Shown piece after piece: positions 1-6,025 of a stretch of 9,046 nucleotides of DNA. Each line of letters opens with the position of its first letter. Within the stretch, counting starts at the first letter, position 1. The notes beneath the pieces were generated by a model. That model did no database searches, had not been told where the DNA came from, and worked only from the letters and a program-made list of their open reading frames with translations. This stretch comes from Lachnospiraceae bacterium (lineage in GTDB: Bacteria; Bacillota; Clostridia; Lachnospirales; Lachnospiraceae), in contig JAAVAF010000072.1 of assembly GCA_014804225.1 (NCBI GenBank), forward strand, positions 1 through 9,046, written 5' to 3'. The position numbers were made by a program, and so were the translations under genes.

Positions 1-300
1 GCTTTCCAGACTGGAACAGACTACTTTCGGTTTATTGGATTATTCTTTTCCTTTTTGGGATTTAAGGCGATAACCGACGGGATCCTTCGAGGCGCGGGAG
101 ATATCAAGGTTTATATGATGGCAAATCTTGTAAATTTGACAATCCGCGTTGCCGTAGCACAGCTTTGTTCACCAATATGGGGAATACAACTGATCTGGTA
201 TGCAGTGCCAATGGGCTGGGCGACGAATTATCTGATTTCATATGTTTGGTACCGTACAGGGAATTGGAAAAAGAGAAACTTGCTCCGCGGGGATGCATAA
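1..300 (+). CDS. MATE-family multidrug efflux transporter, C-terminal part (5' truncated)
   Basis: Frame 1 is open from the first base to a TAA at 298-300, giving about 99 residues of the C-terminus; the start lies outside the window. The sequence has the hydrophobic C-terminal helices of MATE transporters, including the family-typical stretch ITDGILRGAGDIK, then a run ending in the polar tail YRTGNWKKRN. MATE proteins are inner-membrane cation/drug antiporters of about 440-460 residues with 12 helices, so roughly the last fifth is present. Substrate cannot be told from this piece. The gene is convergent with the minus-strand membrane protein ending at 343, and its last codons form one arm of that gene's terminator. 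The family call is from overall pattern, not from a catalytic motif. Confidence 0.82.
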   Translation, partial: AFQTGTDYFRFIGLFFSFLGFKAITDGILRGAGDIKVYMMANLVNLTIRVAVAQLCSPIWGIQLIWYAVPMGWATNYLISYVWYRTGNWKKRNLLRGDA

Positions 301-323
301 GGAGATAAACCCCGCGAAGCAAG
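268..323 (-). terminator. Intrinsic terminator of the sigma/anti-sigma unit, overlapping the MATE 3' end
   Basis: A 14-bp stem pairs 279-292 with 310-323 around a 17-base loop. Read on the minus strand all 14 pairs form, one of them a G-U wobble, and the stem is followed by a U-rich tract (TTTCTCTTTTTCC, 278 to 266). Read on the plus strand the wobble becomes an A-C mismatch and no U tract follows. It starts 20 bases past the stop at 343, so it serves the minus-strand gene. The MATE stop codon is in the loop. Confidence 0.75.
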
Positions 324-342
324 TCTGAAAGGGAATTAACGT

Positions 343-1122
343 TTATTGAATTTCCAGAGCCATATTCAGAAGTTCTTCTTTAGAAATTTCTACATCCATG
401 CAGAAGAGCTCATGTGAATTACCGTCTACTTCCCATGTAATGCTCTTGCTGTCGGAATAAGAGATTTTGTCTGCGCCATAACCGATGTTGAGTGTTCCGG
501 CTTCTACTTGTGCCTTTTCTTCGTCAGTTGGCTCATAATTGCCCGGTACCCATTTGCTGCGCATTTCATTATAATAGTAGGTAATGTCGTTTTCTTTAAT
601 GATGTCTGTGGCGCTGTCTGCAAAGCCTGCCATGATCGGTCTTGGATCAACATCGTAGCTTAAGCTGTCAGAACCGTTTTTATATCTTATGGATATAGAA
701 CGGAACGTATCAATCGTGTTGTGATCCTCGTTCTCATAACTGTTTTCGACAATGTTGATGCCGCTAAAACGATACCCGTTGGCAAATTTTTCCGGGGCAT
801 TTGTTGTCACACCAACGCTGTCTTCCGCTGTCGACAAATCCGCATACTTTGTGTAATCAGGAATAGCGCTTGAGTGTGAAGCCATAAATTTGACACCGCT
901 CGATGCCACGGCGAGTGTTCCAAATACCATAACTGCTGCGACTGTTGCGATTACTGCCTTTTTCATATTAAAACGTTTCATTTTTGTTTCCTCCTTTTTT
1001 TCTGTCTGCAGGCGGTGCATTACGGTTTCGAATCCGTCATCTGTATCGGAAACGCGCTCAAATAATGCTGCCTGATCCTGCAGTCCCTTTTTTAGTTGCT
1101 TGTCAAATCGATTATTTTTCAT
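343..1122 (-). CDS. Single-pass membrane protein, probable anti-sigma factor
   Basis: 259 residues. Start ATG at 1122 has a textbook GGAGG (1133-1129) six bases upstream. Residues 1-53 are charged and presumably cytoplasmic; residues about 54-76 form one hydrophobic helix (AVIATVAAVMVFGTLAVA); residues 80-259 are polar and presumably outside the membrane. This layout, together with its position directly downstream of an ECF sigma gene on the same strand (77-base gap), is that of a membrane anti-sigma factor: the N-terminal part holds the sigma factor and the outer domain senses a signal. I see no zinc-binding HxxxCxxC motif, so it is not the classic ZAS type. The outer domain is not recognised and the signal is unknown. 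The anti-sigma role is inferred from topology and context; it could instead be a target gene of the sigma factor. Confidence 0.72.
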   Translation of the reverse strand: MKNNRFDKQLKKGLQDQAALFERVSDTDDGFETVMHRLQTEKKEETKMKRFNMKKAVIATVAAVMVFGTLAVASSGVKFMASHSSAIPDYTKYADLSTAEDSVGVTTNAPEKFANGYRFSGINIVENSYENEDHNTIDTFRSISIRYKNGSDSLSYDVDPRPIMAGFADSATDIIKENDITYYYNEMRSKWVPGNYEPTDEEKAQVEAGTLNIGYGADKISYSDSKSITWEVDGNSHELFCMDVEISKEELLNMALEIQ

Positions 1123-1152
1123 GAGAATCCTCCATTTTTCACAGTAATTACC

Positions 1153-1169
1153 ATGACGATATTCGTCAT
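1153..1169. repeat. 17-bp inverted repeat between sigma and anti-sigma genes
   Basis: ATGACGA and TCGTCAT form perfect 7-bp arms around TAT. It lies in the 77-base gap between the two coding regions, upstream of the downstream gene's ribosome binding site, with no U tract after it on the minus strand. It could be a short mRNA hairpin or a protein-binding operator; the sequence does not decide which. Confidence 0.55.
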
Positions 1170-1199
1170 ACCTTTCTTGATTGATGGAAAAGTGTGTTG

Positions 1200-1742
1200 T
1201 TATTCTTCCGGAAGCAGCTGCTTTAGCCGTTTTCTGGCGGTAAACAGTCGTGATTTCACAGTGCCCTCATAACAGTCAATGACTTTTGCAATCTGCTTTG
1301 TAGACAATTCGTTGTAGTAATACAGAATGACTACAAGGCGGAGCTTATAATCCAGTTTCATAACAGCCTGATAAACTCTTGTCTGCTCCTCTTTCCTTAA
1401 CAGAATGTCCTCTGTAAACAAACTCCCCTTTGTATCTGCCTTGTCTAAAACCGTTTCGTCGGGTATTTCTGATTTTTTTCGGTTTAAAAGCTGCCATGCG
1501 GTTCTGTTTAAAATTTTGAAAAGCCAATACCGAAACATCGCATCGGACTTGAGTTCCTTGCAGTGAAGATATGCCTTCATAAACGTTTCCTGCGTGATAT
1601 CCTCCCCGTCTTGCGCGTTTCCGCTGATCAGACAGGCAGTTCGAAACACCAAATCCCTGTATTGCTTATAAATCTGTGCGAACGCATCGTTGTCGCCTTG
1701 CTTCATCCGGGCAACCAATGCCTCTTCGGTTAAGTTGTTCAT
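1200..1742 (-). CDS. ECF-type RNA polymerase sigma factor
   Basis: 180 residues from the ATG at 1742. That start has GAAAGG at the right distance (9 bases), while the ATG eight codons upstream (1766) has no ribosome binding site. Sigma region 2 spans about residues 16-90, with the core-binding DITQETFMKAY near 48-58 and an aromatic, basic helix ending RTAWQLLNRKK. Region 4 spans about 122-175 and carries a helix-turn-helix (LSTKQIAKVIDCYEGTVKSR) for -35 recognition. Regions 1 and 3 are absent, as expected for group 4 (ECF) sigma factors of 160-200 residues. It directs RNA polymerase to a small regulon, probably held inactive by the membrane protein encoded next on the same strand. ECF units are often autoregulated, but I could not find a convincing ECF-type promoter upstream. 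Confidence 0.92.
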   Translation of the reverse strand: MNNLTEEALVARMKQGDNDAFAQIYKQYRDLVFRTACLISGNAQDGEDITQETFMKAYLHCKELKSDAMFRYWLFKILNRTAWQLLNRKKSEIPDETVLDKADTKGSLFTEDILLRKEEQTRVYQAVMKLDYKLRLVVILYYYNELSTKQIAKVIDCYEGTVKSRLFTARKRLKQLLPEE

Positions 1743-1844
1743 TTTTATCAGCCTTTCTTTGTACATGTACTGTCTATAAGAGCATTTGAAAAACAGATTG
1801 GTTCATACTTTTTATAAAAATTGTCAAAATTACTGCGTGCTTTT

Positions 1845-1884
1845 AAAAAATTAAAAAAGGCTTCGTCGGGTGGCGAAACCTTTT
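1845..1884 (-). terminator. Intrinsic terminator of the CZB chemoreceptor gene
   Basis: Read on the minus strand, AAAAGGTTTCG (1884-1874) pairs with CGAAGCCTTTT (1865-1855) around an 8-base loop, with one G-U wobble, followed by a U-rich run to about 1845. It begins 19 bases after the stop at 1903. On the plus strand the wobble is an A-C mismatch and the following run is weaker. Confidence 0.82.
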
Positions 1885-1902
1885 TCAATCATTCTATTTT
1901 GT

Positions 1903-3306
1903 TTATGGACTAAAAACAGTAACCTTGGTTGCTTGTGTATGTCCAATCGAAGCCATAAATTTCTTAAAGCGATCCATCGCATTGGAGAAATTGTTGTAGC
2001 TTTCAAGCGCTTTCGAGAAATTGCTTACCGCCAATGCAGTGTCGCCGTCCTCGGCAGCATACCATGAATCGCAGCCGTATTTGTGAATGTCCTCATGGTA
2101 TCGTACAATATCTTTAAAATGCTGATTATTTGTAATTTGCGGATCTGTTTGTGCATTGATCCATTTTCCGAGTTTGCAGCCTTTTGGATTATTTAACTGC
2201 GAAATGTTCAAGTGCTCAAAATGGGAAAGGTTGTTGTAAAGCCGCCATGTAAAGATTAAATGGTCAACTTGGAACACGCGCAGCCAATCCTGTGTAGAAA
2301 TATTAGAAAAACCTCTTGCCATGTCGCTTCTTGCCGTGTCAATGTATCGGCTGATACGATACATATGTTTTCCGGTGTTTAAGCAGTCATCACCGAGCTT
2401 CGCATAACTGTCTGCAATATCCTCCATCGATTTCACAAAAACATCGGTAACTTCTGACTGTACGTTAACAGAAGTATAGATATTGTTGATACTGTCATTA
2501 ATCAAATCCATCTGCTCGGACATACTGTTAAAATCTTGCTCGGAACGCTGCAGCATTGCGTTGTTTTCGCCGAGATGTGCGGTCGTTTTATCGACAAGGG
2601 AAATCAGCTCGCCAATATTGTCACGCAGCTCCGCTACATAATTTACAATTGTTTCCGCAGACTGTGACGTGCTTTTGGAAAGATCCGTCATCTGGTTTGC
2701 TACGACAGCAAAGCCCTTGCCCGTTTCACCCGCTCTTGCAGCTTCAATAGAAGCATTCAAAGCAAGCATACTGCTCTGATTTGAAATCTTTTTAATCATG
2801 TCAATGATGCTGCTGATTTCCATAACCTTATCATGGAAGAACTGCGCTTTGTCATTAATACTGCCGACCTCTGCCGCGGAGCCTTCAATCGCCGTGATAA
2901 CCTCTTTCATGTGTTCGGCGCTTGTCTGCGATATCTTTACGGTATTGAGCGTCGTTTCTTTGATGTGGCTTGCCTCGTCGGAAATTTTTGTCAATGATTC
3001 TTGGAGATTGCGGCTGGAATCGTTCATATTCTGGATTGATACGTTCTGCGCATCAACCTGATCGAGCATCTCCTTTATAATGGAACTGTCACCGATGGAC
3101 ATCATTGATTCATTCAAACGCATTACAAAATTGTTGTTGGCGTTCAAAAAGGTATAAATCACCTGATTTAGTTTTTCTGCATAAGCAGGATCAGTAAAGG
3201 AAGATGTATCAATCGGAGTAAAGCTGCCATTGATGATATTTTCCATAGCTTGTATCATAAGCTGCTTATCATTATCCACAGGGATATTTGTCTTTTTATT
3301 AAACAT
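1903..3306 (-). CDS. Cytoplasmic methyl-accepting chemotaxis protein with C-terminal CZB zinc-binding domain
   Basis: 467 residues from the ATG at 3306, chosen because AAGGAGG sits five bases upstream; an ATG eight codons earlier lacks one. There is no membrane segment, so the receptor is soluble. Residues 1-65 are not recognised. A long helical signalling region follows, with the hairpin tip at about 179-205 (SMLALNASIEAARAGETGKG), the part that contacts CheA and CheW. The C-terminus (about 345-450) is a chemoreceptor zinc-binding (CZB) domain: His349, Cys377 in CKLGKW, and His404/His408 in HEDIH match the family's 3-His/1-Cys zinc site. This architecture resembles Helicobacter TlpD, a cytosolic receptor for oxidants. 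Zinc or redox sensing is inferred from the family. After the tip, the usual Glu-x-Arg is replaced (NQMTDL), and no typical C-terminal methylation segment is seen. It is divergent from the Cache receptor. Confidence 0.93.
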   Translation of the reverse strand: MFNKKTNIPVDNDKQLMIQAMENIINGSFTPIDTSSFTDPAYAEKLNQVIYTFLNANNNFVMRLNESMMSIGDSSIIKEMLDQVDAQNVSIQNMNDSSRNLQESLTKISDEASHIKETTLNTVKISQTSAEHMKEVITAIEGSAAEVGSINDKAQFFHDKVMEISSIIDMIKKISNQSSMLALNASIEAARAGETGKGFAVVANQMTDLSKSTSQSAETIVNYVAELRDNIGELISLVDKTTAHLGENNAMLQRSEQDFNSMSEQMDLINDSINNIYTSVNVQSEVTDVFVKSMEDIADSYAKLGDDCLNTGKHMYRISRYIDTARSDMARGFSNISTQDWLRVFQVDHLIFTWRLYNNLSHFEHLNISQLNNPKGCKLGKWINAQTDPQITNNQHFKDIVRYHEDIHKYGCDSWYAAEDGDTALAVSNFSKALESYNNFSNAMDRFKKFMASIGHTQATKVTVFSP

Positions 3307-3366
3307 AGCCGCCTCCTTAGTGTAGTACACAAAATTTTGACTTAAAATGTTGATTAATTTAGTTAT

Positions 3367-3395
3367 ATTTTATCATAGGTCAATCAAAGTAGCAA
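3367..3395 (-). promoter_or_regulatory. Sigma-A-like promoter of the CZB chemoreceptor gene
   Basis: On the minus strand, TTGCTA (3395-3390), a 17-base spacer and TAAAAT (3372-3367) with TGA directly before it (extended -10). Predicted transcription start near 3360 gives a leader of about 54 bases before the ATG at 3306. Confidence 0.65.
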
Positions 3396-3466
3396 CTAAA
3401 ATTAATGAAATTGTCTAAAAATTAACGAAATAATTACCAAGTAGTGAAAGTATTTATCATAACTTG

Positions 3467-3495
3467 TTGTCAAAAATCACAAAATATGCTACCAT
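3467..3495 (+). promoter_or_regulatory. Sigma-A-like promoter of the Cache chemoreceptor gene
   Basis: TTGTCA (3467-3472), 17-base spacer, TACCAT (3490-3495) preceded by TGC, making an extended -10. The -10 hexamer itself is only 4 of 6. Predicted start near 3502, about 60 bases before the ATG at 3565. It runs back to back with the minus-strand promoter at 3367-3395, the two separated by about 70 bases of AT-rich DNA. Confidence 0.5.
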
Positions 3496-3564
3496 AAAAA
3501 TACTACAGTAAAAAAATAAAGCGATACAGATTTACTTACGATGGAAGGAGCAGAAGACAATTTT

Positions 3565-5310
3565 ATGAAGAGAAGTGGCTTAAAACTAAAACCGGTTCTG
3601 TTAATTATGGCAGCAGTGCCGATGGTCCTTATGTTTTTGGTTGCCGTGTACGGAATAGACGAGGCATGCAAAAGTATTATGGAAACAATGGTGCTTCATG
3701 AGTTGAATGTGGCGCGTTATTCCTTTGATATATCCGTTGATAATATGGCGTCGGGTACATATATGTATACAAACGGAAAGTTTTATAAGGGTACCAAAAA
3801 TGTCAGCGAGAATACACAGTTTTTTGATGATTTTAGTCAAGAGGTAGATATTCAGGTAACTGTTTTTTATGATAATGTGCGTGTTGCCACAAGCCTTGTT
3901 GATGCAAACGGCGAGCGCATGGTGGGAACGGAGGCGGATCCTGCAATCTATGAGCTTGTGGTGAAGCAAGGACAGAATTATTACAGTGATAATGTCGAAA
4001 TTGCCGGCACTATGTATTATGCGATGTATTCTCCGCTTTATCAGTACAATAGTGACCAGATTATCGGTATGACGTTTGTTGGTCTTGAAAAAAGTGATAT
4101 CAATGCAATCTATATGGAAAAACTGATCAAGAGCTTCGTTATGCTTGTTGTCATTTTTGTGATTGGTGTGATTGCGGCAATCGTGATTGCGGGATTGATT
4201 TCAAAGGGATTAAGAGAAGTTGTGGCGATGCTCAACCGCGTTGCTAACGGAGAGTTGAATGTGAAGGTAAATAAAAAACTGCTCTCGCGTGCGGATGAAG
4301 TTGGTGATATTGCAATCGGAGTGGATTCTCTGGTTGCCAATCTCACAGGGATCGTGTCCGATATACAGAGTGCTACCGATAAGTTTGAGACGATATCGAT
4401 GAATTTTTCACAATCTTTTAGCGAGATGACTGAAAATATTAAAAATGTTGACCGTGCGGTTGAGGAGATGGCAAATAGTTCTTCTATTCAGGCACAGGAT
4501 ACGACAAATGTGAGTGGTGAGGTTCAAAGAATGGGCGACGCGATTGATACGACCGCGCACAATATAGAGACGCTTGCCGGAAATGTTGAGAAGATGCGAG
4601 AGTATAATGTAAGCGCTGATAATACGTTACAAGAGCTGATCAGAATCAGTGACGATACGAAAAATGCGTTTAGCGTCGTATATGACCAGACCAACATGAC
4701 AAACCAATCGGCTCAGGATATTCAGTCGGCAGCGGACGTAATTACGGATATTGCAGACCAAACAAGCCTTCTTTCGCTGAATGCAAGTATCGAGGCAGCG
4801 AGGGCAGGAGAGCATGGTAAGGGATTTGCGGTAGTTGCGGACGAGATTAGAAAGCTTGCGGATCTGTCAGCAGATTCGGCAAGCCAGATTACACAGATTA
4901 TCGAAATGCTGATCCAAAATTCCAATACAACAGTTGACACGATGAAAAATGTTACGGAGGTTATTGACAGGCAAAGCGATGAGCTAAATAAGACAAGAAA
5001 CGTATTTGGCGATCTTAATCTTGAAATTGGTGAAGTCAGAAAGGCTGTTGATAATATTGAGTCGGAGATGGAAACACTTGACAATTTAAAGGAAAATGTG
5101 CTTGCATCGGTACAAGGCCTTGCAGCAATCGCGGAGGAGAACGCCGCAAGTACACAGGAAACATCGGCGTCAATGCAGCAAATTGGAAGCATTGTGTCAG
5201 AGTGCGCGTCAGGAGTTGACCATATTCTTGAGACCTCGGAAGAAATTGGAAACAGTATGAAAGTGTTTACAGTTGATGCCAATGAGAATAAGAATGAAAA
5301 ATCTGATTGA
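3565..5310 (+). CDS. Transmembrane methyl-accepting chemotaxis protein (Cache sensor, HAMP, signalling domain)
   Basis: 581 residues from the ATG at 3565, giving a short basic N-terminus (MKRSGLKLK). The in-frame ATG at 3541 has no ribosome binding site; AAGGAG at 3545-3550 lies 14 bases before 3565, a long spacing, so the start is uncertain. Membrane helix 1 spans about residues 10-31 and helix 2 about 190-213. Between them is an extracellular single-Cache-type ligand domain, recognised from VTVFYDNVRVATSL, then GERMVGT, Tyr-rich repeats and IIGMTFVGLE. HAMP follows (ANGELNVKV near 227-235). The signalling tip is canonical (DQTSLLSLNASIEAARAGEH then ADEIRKLADL, about 398-433). A conserved C-terminal segment, EENAASTQETSASMQQ (about 524-539), fits a methylation site. 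There is no C-terminal CheR-tethering pentapeptide. It senses an external small molecule, unknown here, and signals through CheA/CheW. Confidence 0.95.
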   Translation: MKRSGLKLKPVLLIMAAVPMVLMFLVAVYGIDEACKSIMETMVLHELNVARYSFDISVDNMASGTYMYTNGKFYKGTKNVSENTQFFDDFSQEVDIQVTVFYDNVRVATSLVDANGERMVGTEADPAIYELVVKQGQNYYSDNVEIAGTMYYAMYSPLYQYNSDQIIGMTFVGLEKSDINAIYMEKLIKSFVMLVVIFVIGVIAAIVIAGLISKGLREVVAMLNRVANGELNVKVNKKLLSRADEVGDIAIGVDSLVANLTGIVSDIQSATDKFETISMNFSQSFSEMTENIKNVDRAVEEMANSSSIQAQDTTNVSGEVQRMGDAIDTTAHNIETLAGNVEKMREYNVSADNTLQELIRISDDTKNAFSVVYDQTNMTNQSAQDIQSAADVITDIADQTSLLSLNASIEAARAGEHGKGFAVVADEIRKLADLSADSASQITQIIEMLIQNSNTTVDTMKNVTEVIDRQSDELNKTRNVFGDLNLEIGEVRKAVDNIESEMETLDNLKENVLASVQGLAAIAEENAASTQETSASMQQIGSIVSECASGVDHILETSEEIGNSMKVFTVDANENKNEKSD

Positions 5311-5335
5311 TTTTTGCAGCAAAATGGGGTTTAAT
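5307..5335 (+). promoter_or_regulatory. Possible sigma-A-like promoter for the bactofilin gene
   Basis: TTGATT (5307-5312), 17-base spacer, TTTAAT (5330-5335). The -35 hexamer overlaps the stop codon of the upstream chemoreceptor gene. No terminator is seen in the 64-base gap, so read-through from the chemoreceptor gene is also likely. Confidence 0.4.
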
Positions 5336-5374
5336 AGTAAGTAGGAATAAAATAAGGAAGGGGTATATATTCAA

Positions 5375-5920
5375 ATGAACAATTTTGGTGAAACAGTGGG
5401 GACAGATATTGCGATTATTCCGAAAGGAACGGTTATAAACGGGAATATCGACATTAACGGAAAACTTGAGATGTATGGGGAAATCAACGGAAATATCGTT
5501 TCAGACGACCGCGTTACGGTATCCGGTAATGTGACAGGCGATATTAAAGCAAATGACATTTATGCAAAGGATTCGTTTATCGAGGGAAAAATCGAATGTG
5601 TTATGGGTGCGGAAGTACGCGATAACACAGTGATTCTTGGTGATATCAGTGCGGAGAACCTTGTGGTGGATGGTTCTATTCAAGGAAAACTTGATGTAAA
5701 GGGCAACATTACAATCGGAGAAAAGGCGATTATCGACAGCGACATCAAGGCAAAATCAATACAGGTAAGCAACGGCGCGGCAATTAACGGGCACTGCTCA
5801 CTCTGTTATGCGGATTTGGATATCAAAAGTGTATTTCCGGAAACAGTAGAGGTAGAAGCAGAAGAGGATAAAACGAAGCAGCCGGCAAAACCGAAAGCGA
5901 CAGTGAAGTCAAAGAAATAA
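5375..5920 (+). CDS. Bactofilin (polymer-forming cytoskeletal protein, DUF583 family)
   Basis: 181 residues; ATG at 5375 is preceded by GGAAGGGG, 11 bases away. Residues about 10-140 consist of short repeated beta strands with recurring G-N/D-I/V patterns (INGNIDINGKLEMYGEINGN and similar), the right-handed beta-helix of bactofilins, which self-assemble into nucleotide-free filaments, often at the membrane. The tail (about 150-181) is first acidic, then Lys/Pro-rich (KQPAKPKATVKSKK), like the disordered tails of the family. It follows the Cache chemoreceptor by 64 bases. In Bacillus subtilis two bactofilins (BacE/BacF) are needed for flagellar assembly; others shape cell wall growth. A motility-linked role here is inference from the neighbour. 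Confidence 0.92.
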   Translation: MNNFGETVGTDIAIIPKGTVINGNIDINGKLEMYGEINGNIVSDDRVTVSGNVTGDIKANDIYAKDSFIEGKIECVMGAEVRDNTVILGDISAENLVVDGSIQGKLDVKGNITIGEKAIIDSDIKAKSIQVSNGAAINGHCSLCYADLDIKSVFPETVEVEAEEDKTKQPAKPKATVKSKK

Positions 5921-5923
5921 AAA

Positions 5924-5976
5924 AACGCAAGCTCGGCAGCTTGCGTTCAAAGAATTTGCAAAGCAAATTCTTTTCT
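5924..5976 (+). terminator. Tandem hairpins ending the bactofilin transcript
   Basis: First hairpin: AACGCAAGCT (5924-5933) pairs perfectly with AGCTTGCGTT (5938-5947) around CGGC. Second hairpin, one base later: AAAGAATTTGC (5949-5959) pairs perfectly with GCAAATTCTTT (5963-5973) around AAA, followed by TCT. The first lacks a U tract; the second, AT-rich stem supplies the U-rich end (TTCTTTTCT). Together they probably terminate transcription from 5920. Confidence 0.65.
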
Positions 5977-6025
5977 AAATGATTTACGTTGTCGCAACTG
6001 TCTATATGTAAAAAGAGGACTGAAA

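Noticed and set aside
1799..1827. TTGACA on the minus strand upstream of the sigma gene
   Set aside because: The -35 is perfect, but no acceptable -10 lies at 16-18 bases; the best candidate (TATGAA) is only 14 bases away. GAACC in the same place hints at an ECF-type -35, but no matching -10 follows.
3495..3526. Possible sigma-28 promoter before the Cache receptor (TAAA at 3495, GCGATA at 3521)
   Set aside because: The spacer is 22 bases and the -10 lacks the second C. The extended -10 sigma-A-like site just upstream fits better.
4722..5282. 186-codon open frame on the minus strand
   Set aside because: It is fully antisense to the signalling domain of the Cache chemoreceptor. Its Ser/Ile/Ala-rich text is the mirror of that coding sequence.
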